Shown: positions 43,219-52,807 of the stretch, in pieces
How the letters are laid out: every line of letters starts with the position of its first letter
How positions within the stretch are numbered: position 1 is the stretch's first letter
Assembly (NCBI RefSeq): GCF_003605635.1
Contig: NZ_QMDW01000012.1
Coordinates: 1-64,000 of the forward strand
Length of the DNA: 64,000 nucleotides
From: Halonotius pteroides
Lineage (GTDB): Archaea; Halobacteriota; Halobacteria; Halobacteriales; Haloferacaceae
Direction: 5' to 3'
Made by a program: the position numbers and the translations under genes
The notes under the pieces: model-generated
What the model saw: the letters and a program-made list of their open reading frames with translations, nothing else
What the model was told of the DNA's origin: nothing
Database searches by the model: none

Positions 43219-43295
43219 CGTGGGCCTCCGCTATCTCGACTCGTCGCCGAGGGGAAACTACTGATACGTCGTGTTTGGTCGTCGTTTCAATCATC

Positions 43296-43844
43296 ATGTT
43301 ACTGCAACAGTCCCTTTGGCTTAACAAGCGTCTAACCCGTAACACTGACCCGCGCTCAGTGATACCGGATCGTGTTGCAGCTATACCGGACGCCGACATT
43401 ATTCCAAAACCGCACGACAACGGTATATTGTGGCACCGAAACGGTGTCACCGGTGCGGTCAGCGATTGCAGCAGGCGACTCCTACAGGTAGCCGGCAGCA
43501 CAATACGGGATGTGAGCGTTGCCTTACGTATCCTTGATGATGGCGCGTGGCTCTCGGTAAACGACCAGCGACGCGTCAGCGTCAGTGAACTCTGGCGGCT
43601 CCATGCCCCCGGATTTTGCGACTGTCCGCTCGTCGATTTCATCGCCGAGGGGTTCACCGAGGTCTCCGCTGACGGCCGCGACGTGGCGGTGACGACCTAC
43701 GGCGAGTGTATCGCCTGCGGCGAGAGCGGCGTCCCCGGGAAACTCCCGGTTGGCTACATTCACGAAGGGGAATACCGCAACTACGACCGCGAACACGTGG
43801 TGTTGGAACCGATCACGAACCGGCCGGGAGGAAACCAGCAATAG
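43296..43844 (+). CDS. Cysteine-containing protein upstream of the siroheme reductase
   Basis: A 182-residue protein that I cannot place. The C-terminal half has FCDCPLVDFIAEG and ECIACGESG, a CxC and a CxxC pair that could bind zinc or iron-sulfur, and ends with HVVLEPITNRPG. The N-terminal 60 residues are basic and less typical of a halophile, so the true start may lie further in, for instance at the GTG near 43360. It precedes the reductase by 76 bp on the same strand, so a role in its electron supply or maturation can be imagined but is not shown. Confidence 0.55.
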   Translation: MLLQQSLWLNKRLTRNTDPRSVIPDRVAAIPDADIIPKPHDNGILWHRNGVTGAVSDCSRRLLQVAGSTIRDVSVALRILDDGAWLSVNDQRRVSVSELWRLHAPGFCDCPLVDFIAEGFTEVSADGRDVAVTTYGECIACGESGVPGKLPVGYIHEGEYRNYDREHVVLEPITNRPGGNQQ

Positions 43845-43920
43845 TATCCGGTTTAGTGAACCACCGGGGATGGTTGACGCGGAGACTGGTTGTTTACGGG
43901 ATGGACTACTTACAAGAGAT

Positions 43921-45693
43921 ATGCCAACTGACGTTGAGCGATGGAAGTCGGAGGTCTACGGCAATGAGATCCGAGAGCATCTCATGGAGTTCGCCGAGCA
44001 AGGCTGGGACTCAATCCCGGAAGACGAACACGACGCCTGGTTTGAGCGGTTCAAATGGTGGGGGCTGTACCACCAGCGCAACGGCCAAGAGAGCTACTTT
44101 ATGATGCGGATCGGGACGCCAAACGGCGTGCTGAAACCCGGTCAAACCGAGGTTGTCGCCGAGATCGCCGACGAGTACGCCCGCGGTCCAGAAACGAACC
44201 CCGAGTTCGGCGACGGCTACGTCGATTGGACGACCCGCCAATCGATCCAGCTGCACTGGATCAAACTAGAGGATATCCCCGAGATCTTCGAGAAACTTGA
44301 AGCCAACGGGCTGTCGACCCAGCAGGCCTGTGGTGACTCCTGGCGGAACATCACCGGCAACCCGATGGCCGGCAAGGCCCCCGAGTTTGTCGACGCCTGG
44401 CCCGTGATCAAGGAGCTCAATGAGACGTTCAAGGGTGACGACGACCACGCCAACCTGCCCCGCAAATGGAAGGTTTCGGTCACCGGCTCGCCCGACGGCT
44501 CCGGTCAAGGCGACATCAACGACCTCGCGCTTGAACCCGCATTCAAACAGATCGACGGCGAGGAAGTCCGTGGGTTCAACGTTCGGGTCGGCGGCGGTCT
44601 CTCGCGGAACGAGCCCCGCCTCGCACGAGGTATCGACGTGTTTGTTCGCCCCGAAAACGCAGCCGCGGTGGCCGGCGGCATGTCCGCGCTGTTCCGTGAA
44701 CACGGCGACCGCGAGGATCGCTACAACGCTCGGATCAAGTTCCTCGTCGACGAGTGGGGCACCGAAAAGATGCGCCGCGTCCTGCAGGAGGACTTCGTGG
44801 AGTTTGAGCTTGAAACCGCTGGCGAGGATATCCGCGAGCAGTACACCTACAACGCCGGCGGCGAGGAACACGGCGATCTGATCGGCGTCCACGAACAGCG
44901 CGACGGAAAGTACTACGTCGGGCTCAACGTGCTTGTCGGCCGGATGGGTGCCGACGACACGCTCGAACTCGCCGATCTCGCCGGCGAGTACGGCTCCGGC
45001 GAGATTCGCATCAGCCAGCGACAGAATGTGATGATCACTGACGTCCCCGAAGCGGATCTTGACGCCCTGCTCGACGAGCCGCTGCTTGAGAACTACTCAC
45101 CGGATCCCCACCCGTTCATGCGTGGCTCGGTCGCCTGTACCGGCACCGAGTTCTGTTCGCTCTCGATCGTCGAGACAAAAAACCGGCAGGTGCGCTACGC
45201 CCGCTGGCTCAAAGAGAACGTCGAGCTCCCTGACGGCGTCAACGACTTTCATATCCATCTGTCGGGCTGTACGGCCTCCTGTGCCCAGCCGCAGATCGCC
45301 GACATCTCGCTGCGCGGGATGAAGACCCGCAAGGACGGCGAGCCCGTCGAGGCCCTCGATATCGGCCTCGGCGGCGGCCTCGGCGAGAACCCACAGTTCG
45401 CCCAGTGGGTCGGCCAGCGCGTCCCGGCCGACGAGGTGCCTGGTGCGATCGAGAACCTCCTCGCTACCTTCGAGGCCAACCGTGAGGGCGGCGAGACGTT
45501 CCGTGAGTTTATTGCCCGCCACGACGAGGCGGAACTGGAAGAATTCATCGAGCCCGAGGAGACGGACTACGAGGATCCCTACATGCACAACACGAAGATG
45601 ACGTGGTACCCATACGCCGACGACGACGACATGGATGCCTCCCCGGCACCGACCGACGGCGAGGGCAACTCCATCGCGCCGGCCGACGACTAA
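43921..45693 (+). CDS. nirA: Ferredoxin-dependent nitrite/sulfite reductase
   Basis: A 590-residue siroheme reductase with two repeated halves (about 60-330 and 340-560). The 4Fe-4S/siroheme cysteines are visible as ACTGTEFCSL and SGCTASCAQP; the first half has DWTTRQSIQLHW and GDSWRNITGNP, the second QRQNVMITDV. Such enzymes reduce nitrite to ammonia or sulfite to sulfide with six electrons from ferredoxin. The haloarchaeal assimilatory nitrite reductase has this form, but no nitrate reductase or transporter lies nearby, so sulfite is not excluded. The tail past 540 is acidic. ATG 43921 gives MPTDVERWKSEVYGNE. Confidence 0.9.
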   Translation: MPTDVERWKSEVYGNEIREHLMEFAEQGWDSIPEDEHDAWFERFKWWGLYHQRNGQESYFMMRIGTPNGVLKPGQTEVVAEIADEYARGPETNPEFGDGYVDWTTRQSIQLHWIKLEDIPEIFEKLEANGLSTQQACGDSWRNITGNPMAGKAPEFVDAWPVIKELNETFKGDDDHANLPRKWKVSVTGSPDGSGQGDINDLALEPAFKQIDGEEVRGFNVRVGGGLSRNEPRLARGIDVFVRPENAAAVAGGMSALFREHGDREDRYNARIKFLVDEWGTEKMRRVLQEDFVEFELETAGEDIREQYTYNAGGEEHGDLIGVHEQRDGKYYVGLNVLVGRMGADDTLELADLAGEYGSGEIRISQRQNVMITDVPEADLDALLDEPLLENYSPDPHPFMRGSVACTGTEFCSLSIVETKNRQVRYARWLKENVELPDGVNDFHIHLSGCTASCAQPQIADISLRGMKTRKDGEPVEALDIGLGGGLGENPQFAQWVGQRVPADEVPGAIENLLATFEANREGGETFREFIARHDEAELEEFIEPEETDYEDPYMHNTKMTWYPYADDDDMDASPAPTDGEGNSIAPADD

Positions 45694-45784
45694 CCCGCCT
45701 ACGGCGTCGCTCACCACGCTGTTTTACTCGTTTTCAACTGCTTCGAAACAAAGCCTCAAGAACCAGCCGTGCCTACCGGCGACC

Positions 45785-46078
45785 ATGTCAGATCGACTCC
45801 TTTCGGTCAACGCCTACACGACACTTGATCTGCTCGACGGGGAAGCCGAGGCCCACGAGTTCACCGAATCGGCCTACGCCGTTGTCAACGCCACCGCGCC
45901 GCGGAAGAATCCCGACCACGTCAAGCTAGAACTGGAACTCGACAACGCCGAACTGGAACACCTCCCGGCGCATGCCGATCGCGTCCGGCTGACACCTGAG
46001 CAGGCGCGAACCATCGCCGCCGACCTCGAGAAATACGCCAACAAGGTTGAGGCCAACCTCGACGATAGCGACGACTAA
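45785..46078 (+). CDS. DUF6360 family protein
   Basis: A 97-residue acidic protein of the haloarchaeal DUF6360 family, often found beside the siroheme reductase. It starts MSDRLLSVNAYTTLDLLDG and has VKLELELDNAELEHLPAHAD and LTPEQARTIAADLEKYA. The pattern is beta strands then a helix. No catalytic motif. It follows nirA by 91 bp on the same strand. Confidence 0.8.
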   Translation: MSDRLLSVNAYTTLDLLDGEAEAHEFTESAYAVVNATAPRKNPDHVKLELELDNAELEHLPAHADRVRLTPEQARTIAADLEKYANKVEANLDDSDD

Positions 46079-46105
46079 CGTCGCTGGAAAAAACGGGAGT
46101 GGCGA

Positions 46106-47503
46106 TCAGTCGTCGGCTGCTGCGGAATCGACGGCGTCGACCTCAATTGTGTTCTCGTCGGGTTCCGCTCGCGGGAAGTGGCCGATGGTCGCCTCGCGGA
46201 AGGCCGCCTCGTCGAACTCGTAGTCACCCTCAAGGGAGTCAATCAGGGTATGGGTGTCTCGCATCGCGTTTTTCAAACAGGTCGATGCGCCGGGTGAGGG
46301 CGTGATGTTGAAGATGATGTCGTCGCCGACGATCTTCGCCTCGCCCATATCCAGCGATTTGTTGGCGGTGTCGACGATCTGTGGGCGAATCCCACCATAC
46401 CCCTTCGCCCGTTCGATATCCTCCAACTCGACGGTCGGGACGACCTTCTGGACGTGTGGGAGGAACTGCTTGCGGCCGATGACAGGGAGATCGTAGAGTA
46501 GGTTTTCGAGAACAAACGGCAAGAGAATCCGGTCGGCCATGATGTTGGCGTAGCTGAGGAACGCTGCCGGCGTGAAACCGAACACGTCGAAAAAGTCCGG
46601 TACCGACGACAGCCGGCCGCGTTCGAGCCCGGGGACGACCTTCGCCGTTGGGCCAAACCGGGTGATAGAGTCGTCGTGTACCTCCGCGTCGCCGTGAACG
46701 GCGGCAAACGGGAGTTTCTTCATCTGCAGGGTGTAGACCTTGCCGTTCAAAAGCTGGTCGTCGGCGATAAAGAAGCTTCCCGCGACCGGGAGCAGCGACA
46801 TATCCTCGCCGTAACCGAGCTCCTTGGCGATCTGGAGGCTGTGGGAGCCGGCGGCAACGACCGTCGCGTCGGCGTCGAAGCGCCCCGAATCGGTGGCGAT
46901 GGTATGGCCATCCAGCGTCGGCGTGATGTCGGTGACCTCTGTGTCGGTATACACGTCGACACCCGCCTCCTCGCGGGCCGCCTCGACAAACGATTTCGTC
47001 GTTTCGCCGTAATCAACGACGTAGCCGTCGGGCGTCTGAAGCGCGAGCAGGTCTGTGTCGGGATCGCGGCCCTCGACGACCTTCGGCTCGATGTCGGCGA
47101 TCGCCTCGCGTTCGATGGGCCGGAGTTTCGGAAAGAGGTCGCCGAAGCCCTCCTCGTGGTAGCGGGATTCCAGCTTGGGGACTTCCTCGTCGCCGACCGC
47201 CAACACCATCTTGCTGCGTTTCGAGTGCATCTCGCGGTCAGGGTCGTGGTGTTCAAGATAGCCCGCGAGTAGCTCCGCGCCCTCCTTGACCTCCTCGGCT
47301 TTTTCGAGCGTGTAGTTGGTCTCGATGTCGCCGAAATGCAGGGTTTGTGAGTTGTTGGTGTGGTCGGAGTTGATCGCGCCGAGCTGCGGCTCCTTTTCGA
47401 TCAGTGCAATCGAGTCGATATCGGTGAACATCGCGGTCGTGTACAGCAGCGACGCGCCGCTGATACCGCCGCCGACGATCACAAGGTCGTATTTACCGGA
47501 CAT
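46106..47503 (-). CDS. mqo: FAD-dependent malate:quinone oxidoreductase-like enzyme
   Basis: A 465-residue flavoprotein with an N-terminal Rossmann fold (VIVGGGISGASLLY) and the Mqo-type segment NSDHTNNSQTLHFGDIETNY (about 46-65). In the middle are VVAAGSHSLQIAKELGYG and RFGPTAKVVPGLERG. Mqo oxidises malate to oxaloacetate and passes electrons to menaquinone at the membrane. The start MSGKYDLVIV at 47503 gives the flavin motif at the N-terminus. The L-2-hydroxyglutarate oxidase branch is the main alternative. Confidence 0.82.
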   Translation of the reverse strand: MSGKYDLVIVGGGISGASLLYTTAMFTDIDSIALIEKEPQLGAINSDHTNNSQTLHFGDIETNYTLEKAEEVKEGAELLAGYLEHHDPDREMHSKRSKMVLAVGDEEVPKLESRYHEEGFGDLFPKLRPIEREAIADIEPKVVEGRDPDTDLLALQTPDGYVVDYGETTKSFVEAAREEAGVDVYTDTEVTDITPTLDGHTIATDSGRFDADATVVAAGSHSLQIAKELGYGEDMSLLPVAGSFFIADDQLLNGKVYTLQMKKLPFAAVHGDAEVHDDSITRFGPTAKVVPGLERGRLSSVPDFFDVFGFTPAAFLSYANIMADRILLPFVLENLLYDLPVIGRKQFLPHVQKVVPTVELEDIERAKGYGGIRPQIVDTANKSLDMGEAKIVGDDIIFNITPSPGASTCLKNAMRDTHTLIDSLEGDYEFDEAAFREATIGHFPRAEPDENTIEVDAVDSAAADD

Positions 47504-47644
47504 GAGTGGATCTACCGCCGCTACGTCGGCTGTTGTGCTCCGCACTGATAACTCATATTTTTTATTCTCGATGGTTCGACAACTGACGAATTCTGCATCG
47601 ACGGTCAAGCGGTTGCGTTCGCCGCCGCGTCCGCCAGCGTGAGA

Positions 47645-49153
47645 TCAGTCGGCAGCCGGCGCGTCGGTAGTGAGTGCCGGGTGATCATCTAACACGACGG
47701 TAGCGGCATGTTCGCCGCTGAGCAGACACATCGGCATCCCGATCCCTGGTGCGGTGAACCCGCCGGTGTAGTACAGTCCGTCGACGCCGGTTCGGTGGCC
47801 CGGCCGGAACGGCCCGGTTTGCCACAGCGTATGCGCCAAGCCGAGGGCTGTTCCCTGTGGATCACCAAACCGGTCGGCGTAATCGCTGACACAGGCGGTC
47901 TCCTCGACGACGATGCGGTCGCGGAGGTCGACGCCCGTGTTGGCGGCCAGGTCGGCAAGGATCTGGTCGCGGAACTGCGCCCGTCGCTCCGGGGTGTCAT
48001 CTAATCCGGGTGCCAGCGGCACCAAGATGACGACCGCGTGGTTGCCGTCGGGAGCAACCGTGTCATCGGTCAGTGAGGGCACAGAGAGGTAGTACGCCGG
48101 CTCGTCGGGCCACGCTGGGTCGTCGAAGATGTGCTCAAAGTGGGCGTCCCAGTCGGTCGGCAACACGAGCGTATGGTGGGCCAGCGGCTCGATGTCGCCC
48201 TCGACGCCGAGATACAGCATAAACGCTGCGGGGCCGTAGGTTCGGTCGTCCCAGTACCCAGGGCCGTGGTCGCGGGCGGCCGGCGGGAGCAACTCGCGTT
48301 CGGTGTAGGCTGGGTTGGCGTTGCTGACGACGACCTCGCTGTGGTCAGTGCCGCGGTCGGTCTCAACGTTGAGGCCATCGCTGGTTGGACTGAGCTGTTC
48401 GACAGTCACCCCGGTCTCGATATCGACACCCTGCTGGCGGGCCAGCGTCGCCAGCGCGTCAACGACGCCGGCAATCCCGCCGTCAGGATAGAACACGTTG
48501 CAGTTGAAATCGACATGCGCCATGATGCTGTAGAGCGCGGGCGTGTTGTGCGGCGCGCCACCGAGAAACACAAGCGTGTACTGCAGAAGCTGTTGGAGCT
48601 TTGGATGGTCGAAATAGCGGGCGACGTAGTCGTCCATCGTGCCGAACAGCCGAAGTCGGGGGAGCATCGGGATCAACGCCGGATCGAGATAATCCCGGAG
48701 TCGTTCGCGGCCGGCATACAGCACCCGTTCCATCGCCAGCTCGTAGTTTGTCGCGGCGGTATCGAGATACCGATCCAAGGCCGCCCCCGCGCCATCCTCG
48801 TAGGACTCGAAGATATCGTGAATATTTGCGCGGTTCGGCGCAACGTCGACGCTGTCGCCGTCCTTCCAGTGGACGCGATACTGTGGGTCGAGTCGTTCGA
48901 GCCCGTAGTAGTCGCTCGGTTGCCGGTCGAACTGGTCGAAGAATCGCTCGAAGACGTCGGGCATAAGATACCACGACGGCCCGGTGTCGAAGCGGAACCC
49001 GTCGCGTTCGAGCACGCCCGCGTGGCCGCCGAGATGATCGTGTTGCTCGTACAGTTGTACGTCGACCCCAGCGTCGGCGAGGAAGGCTGCCGTCGCGAGG
49101 CCGCCGAACCCGCCACCGACAACGGTCGCCTGCTGTGGCTGGCTGCTGCCCAT
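47645..49153 (-). CDS. crtI: Phytoene desaturase family carotenoid enzyme
   Basis: A 502-residue CrtI-type flavoprotein. The N-terminal dinucleotide motif is TVVGGGFGGLATAAFLADAG; substrate-side features are HLGGHAGVLERDGFRFDTGPSW (in two parts) and the C-terminal GLYYTGGFTAPGIGMPMCLL. It introduces double bonds into phytoene or a related carotenoid, the route to lycopene and then beta-carotene. It is divergent from blh with 100 bp between starts. CrtD-like bacterioruberin enzymes are related; the blh neighbour favours the lycopene branch. Confidence 0.88.
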   Translation of the reverse strand: MGSSQPQQATVVGGGFGGLATAAFLADAGVDVQLYEQHDHLGGHAGVLERDGFRFDTGPSWYLMPDVFERFFDQFDRQPSDYYGLERLDPQYRVHWKDGDSVDVAPNRANIHDIFESYEDGAGAALDRYLDTAATNYELAMERVLYAGRERLRDYLDPALIPMLPRLRLFGTMDDYVARYFDHPKLQQLLQYTLVFLGGAPHNTPALYSIMAHVDFNCNVFYPDGGIAGVVDALATLARQQGVDIETGVTVEQLSPTSDGLNVETDRGTDHSEVVVSNANPAYTERELLPPAARDHGPGYWDDRTYGPAAFMLYLGVEGDIEPLAHHTLVLPTDWDAHFEHIFDDPAWPDEPAYYLSVPSLTDDTVAPDGNHAVVILVPLAPGLDDTPERRAQFRDQILADLAANTGVDLRDRIVVEETACVSDYADRFGDPQGTALGLAHTLWQTGPFRPGHRTGVDGLYYTGGFTAPGIGMPMCLLSGEHAATVVLDDHPALTTDAPAAD

Positions 49154-49220
49154 ATCGGCTCATGGGGCGGCCCCCGTATCGGCTCGCCGGGCGTTCCCAG
49201 CTCGCAGGATTACGCGACCC

Positions 49221-49230
49221 CATTTATATG
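49221..49230 (+). promoter_or_regulatory. TATA box for blh
   Basis: CATTTATATG at 49221-49230 lies 24-33 bp upstream of the ATG at 49254, exactly the distance expected if the transcript begins at the start codon (leaderless). Confidence 0.6.
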
Positions 49231-49253
49231 TGAACACTCCTCACAAACGTGGC

Positions 49254-50318
49254 ATGAGCGCGCTCAGTGCGCGGGCGATCAGCCGACTGTCTCACCGAAC
49301 GGACAATCACCCGTCGCTGCTGCTCTCACGGGCCGCGTTGCTGGTAGTTGCCGTGACGTTCGCGACGCTGGCCGCAGCCGGGCTGTCGGTGCCGATGGAA
49401 GCCCAGATGATTAGCTATCTCGTGGGGATGATCGCACTCAACCTCCCCCACGGCGGCTACGAACACGTCGCCAACCTCCGGCGACGACGCCCGGAGTTTC
49501 GGTGGCGGTATGTCGGGGTGTATCTCGCGGCTGTCGGTGGCTTTCTCGGCCTGCTGTTGGTCGCGCCGGTTGCCGGCTTGACCCTTGCGGTCACCGTAGC
49601 GATGGCGAAAGGCGGCCTCGGCGGCGTGAGGGTGCTCGATGTGACCAGTGGCACCGACCACCTGCGGACGCGAGCCCAGCGGTTGCTGGCGGCCGGCGTC
49701 CGCGGCGGGAGCGTGATGCTCGTCCCTATCGTCTTCTGGCCCGAGACGTTTCATTCGTTTAGCGCGCTCATGGTCGGCCTCGTCGAGCCGGGCGGGCTCG
49801 CCCCGTATGCGGCGTATTTTCACGTGACACGGCCGGTGATCGCCGGCGGCTACGGGCTGGCACTGGTCGCTCACATCGGGCTTGGCTACCTGCGGGGTGG
49901 CGGTCGCTCGTGGCTCGTTGATGCCGGCGAAAGCCTGCTGTTGACGGCGTATTTCGCGGTCGTCCCGGTCGTTGTCGCCGTCGGGCTCTACTTCCCGCTG
50001 TGGTACTCCGCTCGGCAGGTTGCCCGCGCCCAAAGCGTCGACACCGCCGGGGTCGGCAACGACCGGTGGGATCTTCTCGGCGGCGACGACCCGACGACGA
50101 CGGCGATCCGCGCCTGGGGGCTGTTGGTCGCTGGCGCGATGGCAACGGTCGCCGTGTTGGCGGTTGTCTACTGGGCCGTGCCGAACCCGTTTGCCGACAG
50201 CACGTTGCTGGCCGGCGCGGTCGCGTTTTGGAGTATCTTTATTAGTATCATCGCGCTGCCACACGTTGTCGTCGGCTCGCTGTGGGATCGCGAGCGCGGG
50301 ATCTGGTATGTGCCCTGA
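49254..50318 (+). CDS. blh: Brp/Blh family beta-carotene 15,15'-dioxygenase
   Basis: A 354-residue integral membrane enzyme with about nine helices. It cleaves beta-carotene into two retinals. The family's iron-binding histidines are in LNLPHGGYEHVANL (about 63-76), YFHVTRP and IALPHVVVGSLW. Retinal is the chromophore of the halorhodopsin at 32924, so this gene likely completes the system. The start at 49254 fits the TATA box. Brp, the Halobacterium homologue, is the main alternative name. Confidence 0.92.
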   Translation: MSALSARAISRLSHRTDNHPSLLLSRAALLVVAVTFATLAAAGLSVPMEAQMISYLVGMIALNLPHGGYEHVANLRRRRPEFRWRYVGVYLAAVGGFLGLLLVAPVAGLTLAVTVAMAKGGLGGVRVLDVTSGTDHLRTRAQRLLAAGVRGGSVMLVPIVFWPETFHSFSALMVGLVEPGGLAPYAAYFHVTRPVIAGGYGLALVAHIGLGYLRGGGRSWLVDAGESLLLTAYFAVVPVVVAVGLYFPLWYSARQVARAQSVDTAGVGNDRWDLLGGDDPTTTAIRAWGLLVAGAMATVAVLAVVYWAVPNPFADSTLLAGAVAFWSIFISIIALPHVVVGSLWDRERGIWYVP

Positions 50319-50344
50319 GCGGTGACGGTTGCCGCCGCGACCGC

Positions 50345-50548
50345 TCAGCGTTGATCGCGGCCGAACAACAGATACAGCACCACCCCAAGTAACGGCGCGA
50401 ACAACACCACGAGCGTCCACAGAACCGCCGGGTGGCTGCTGTTGTCGGTGGCGTCATTGTACGTCCAGATCACAAGGACGATCTGTCCGACAAAGGTGAG
50501 CAACGAGAGCACAAATCCGACGAGTGCGAGTTCGAACTGAAGCAGCAT
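50345..50548 (-). CDS. Small two-helix membrane protein, PLDc_N-like
   Basis: A 67-residue protein with two membrane helices (LVGFVLSLLTFVGQIVLVIW and LWTLVVLFAPLLGVVLYLLF) and the short tail GRDQR. The pattern WTYNDA...HPAVLWTLVVLF...PLLGVVLYLLFGR is that of the PLDc_N domain found at the start of cardiolipin synthases and as free small proteins. Function unknown. Confidence 0.65.
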   Translation of the reverse strand: MLLQFELALVGFVLSLLTFVGQIVLVIWTYNDATDNSSHPAVLWTLVVLFAPLLGVVLYLLFGRDQR

Positions 50549-50921
50549 GGTAACGTGTGGAAGCCACAGAGACGGTATATTGCTAATCCGCTCAGCATCT
50601 TTTTTCGCTTTGCTCAGCCCCCACCGCAGGGAAGTTCGGACAATCGATGCTGCGTTTTAATGGTACCGAGCAGCCGCGCTGTTTATGCGTGTGCATCTCT
50701 ATCATAGATATATCAGATCACAGGCACTCCAGCAGTGTACGATTTCAGCAGCAGCAGTTCCATCGAACCGTTCCACTTGGCCCACATCGGGCCGCCTCCG
50801 CAGGGCAGGCACAACGTTTGACGGGGCTACCAGTTGCGAAACACACCGTGTCCCGACACGATCCGTTTAGCGTAGTGGTGAAGACCACACCTGTCGGCAC
50901 CACACAGCGTTCAATCTCATC
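50549..50921. other. Intergenic region without a recognisable gene
   Basis: About 370 bp. It includes T-rich ATCTTTTTTCGC at 50597-50608, reading as a possible terminator, and ATAGATATATCAG near 50705-50717 that could be a TATA element. I see no coding frame with credible composition. Confidence 0.4.
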
Positions 50922-51632
50922 ATGCCACACGAAGCAACAATCGTTGACACGTATCAGATCACACCTCGCGTGAAAGGATTCCGTCTGCGGGTTCCCGACC
51001 ACGAGTTCGAATACAGTCCGGGACAGCACACGACAATCCGGTTTGAGTCGGGTGACGAACGGATCGTCCGACCGTACACCCCGACAAACCTTCCGGGCAG
51101 CGAGGAGCTAGCACTGACGATCAAGCGTTACGACGACGGGCTGGCGTCCTCGTATATGCACCAGAAGCGACCGGGCGATACGGTTGAAATCGGCCCGATA
51201 GAGGGCGCGTTGTCGCTGGGCGAGCCGAGCCGCGATGTCGCTTTCATCGCGTCCGGCACAGGCCTCACGCCGATGATGGCGATGCTCCGGCAGTATCTAC
51301 GCGAGGGCACAGGCCACGCCCATATCATCCTCGGCGAGAAGCGAGAAGAGACGATCATCCACCGGGAGACGCTCAACGAACTGGCGGCGAACAATCCCAA
51401 CCTTGCACTGACATTCGTCCTTTCGGATCCCAACTGGGAATGGACCGGACGGATCGGATACGCACAGGATCACCTCGAAGCCCTGTTCGACGAGTTCACC
51501 GAGCGAGACTTCTACGTGTGTGGGGTTCCCCCAATGGTCGTCCAGACAAAGGAACGACTGGCCGAACTCGGCGGGCCCGACGAGCGCGTGCACAGCGAAG
51601 GGTGGGAGGATAGCGTCGTCGCAGACGACTGA
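50922..51632 (+). CDS. FAD/NAD(P)-binding ferredoxin reductase-type oxidoreductase
   Basis: A 236-residue flavoprotein of the ferredoxin-NADP reductase/cytochrome b5 reductase fold. The FAD motif is RPYTPTN (about 45-51), the nucleotide site ASGTGLTPMMAMLRQ (107-121) and the C-terminal VCGVPPMVVQTKERL. It passes electrons between NAD(P)H and a one-electron carrier. It resembles the flavoprotein at 16155 in fold but is distinct in sequence. No partner gene adjoins it. Confidence 0.85.
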   Translation: MPHEATIVDTYQITPRVKGFRLRVPDHEFEYSPGQHTTIRFESGDERIVRPYTPTNLPGSEELALTIKRYDDGLASSYMHQKRPGDTVEIGPIEGALSLGEPSRDVAFIASGTGLTPMMAMLRQYLREGTGHAHIILGEKREETIIHRETLNELAANNPNLALTFVLSDPNWEWTGRIGYAQDHLEALFDEFTERDFYVCGVPPMVVQTKERLAELGGPDERVHSEGWEDSVVADD

Positions 51633-51739
51633 CGAGGCGATACTGCACTCGCCGCCGCGAGAACCGTTTGCGACCGCCGCGCGAAGCTCGACCGCCCCGG
51701 AGCAACCCTTGGGATGGCGGCGTAAAACAGGGCTTCTGA

Positions 51740-52807
51740 TTACTGTTCGGGAAGGCGACCGGAGAGCCGTGGACAACCGTAGCGATCCATCGCGCCGTCG
51801 GCCACGGCTGCACACAGCAGATCGAGGTCGCTACTCGCGTAGGCTTTCAGGCAAGATGCGAGTCGTGCCGGGTCGACCGGCCCGTCCTCGGCACCGAGAT
51901 ACCACTCAACGAGCGTCGCGTAATCACGGTCAGTCATCCGGGGGTCGGACACATCTGAGAGAGCCGTGGCGTCGATCTCCCAGTCCTCTCGCCAGACAAC
52001 CGGGTCAGCCCCGATGTCGTGGTCGCTGAGCATCACTTGGTTGGCCGCTGTGTCAGAGTGGTCACCCACATCAGCGAGTGTGTCGGCCCCTGTCCTGGTA
52101 GCGACACTCTCCGGGATTGCATGGAAACAGTCGTCCAACACCCGCTCAGCACCGGTTGGCACGACATCACCGCCTGATGCCCGCGAGAGACGGTGAAAGA
52201 GCATGTCGAGAGGGGCGTGGTCGTTCCCGCGGGTGACAAGCGTTGCCCCCTTCGCTTCGGACAGATCTTCGACAACGTGCTCAAGCAGGAGCTGTTCGTC
52301 TCGCGTCGCCGGTTCCTCGCGATGGTACACCGTTGCCTCACCGGGGCGGTCACAGTATGCAAAACAGACGGCACCGATCTCGAACGTCCCCGGGTCGTCG
52401 ACGCGAATGCTTTCTGTCCGGTTCGACGGCCGGGGCTGAACTGTGACGGCGATCAGTTCGTCGCTCGCACCCAACTGGATCAGCCACGGGTCGTCGAGTT
52501 CGGCCGGTGGTGGAGGTGTCTGCCGCTCCGGTGTCTCGATACGCTCGACGCTCCTATCTCCGGACGGAAACAGCAGTTGCGCGTCGAGGGAGTCCGGCCG
52601 GACGATCCCGTCGAACCGGTACCACCCACCCGTTTCCAACGACAGGTCGGTGGCCGGTGGCTCCTGAACTGCTACCCGCAGTTCGGTTCCTTCGATATCA
52701 CTACAGTGTATTGTCGATGTTCCTTCTGTTCGGCCACCCGCGACGTGATCGACCTGCAGTGAAACCGCTGAACTGCGTCCTGCCGGAAGCTCTCTTGAGA
52801 CCCGCAT
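51740..52807 (-). CDS. OB-fold plus exonuclease-like protein
   Basis: A 355-residue haloarchaeal protein that I do not fully recognise. Residues 1-85 look like an OB fold (VDHVAGGRTEGTS, LETGGWYRFDGIVRP). Residues 135-345 have the spacing of a DEDD 3'-5' exonuclease/PolB-type RNase-H fold: FEIGAVCFAYCDRPGE, GATLVTRGNDHAPLDMLF, and the late helix DLDLLCAAVADG with YATLVEWYL. The usual first catalytic DxE is not evident, so it may be inactive or a diverged nuclease. It sits 110 bp left of the IS element's hairpin and points away from it. Confidence 0.6.
   Translation of the reverse strand: MRVSRELPAGRSSAVSLQVDHVAGGRTEGTSTIHCSDIEGTELRVAVQEPPATDLSLETGGWYRFDGIVRPDSLDAQLLFPSGDRSVERIETPERQTPPPPAELDDPWLIQLGASDELIAVTVQPRPSNRTESIRVDDPGTFEIGAVCFAYCDRPGEATVYHREEPATRDEQLLLEHVVEDLSEAKGATLVTRGNDHAPLDMLFHRLSRASGGDVVPTGAERVLDDCFHAIPESVATRTGADTLADVGDHSDTAANQVMLSDHDIGADPVVWREDWEIDATALSDVSDPRMTDRDYATLVEWYLGAEDGPVDPARLASCLKAYASSDLDLLCAAVADGAMDRYGCPRLSGRLPEQ

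Noticed and set aside
48131-49414. A 427-codon plus-strand frame
   Set aside because: It is antisense to crtI and runs into blh out of frame; it lacks halophile acidity.
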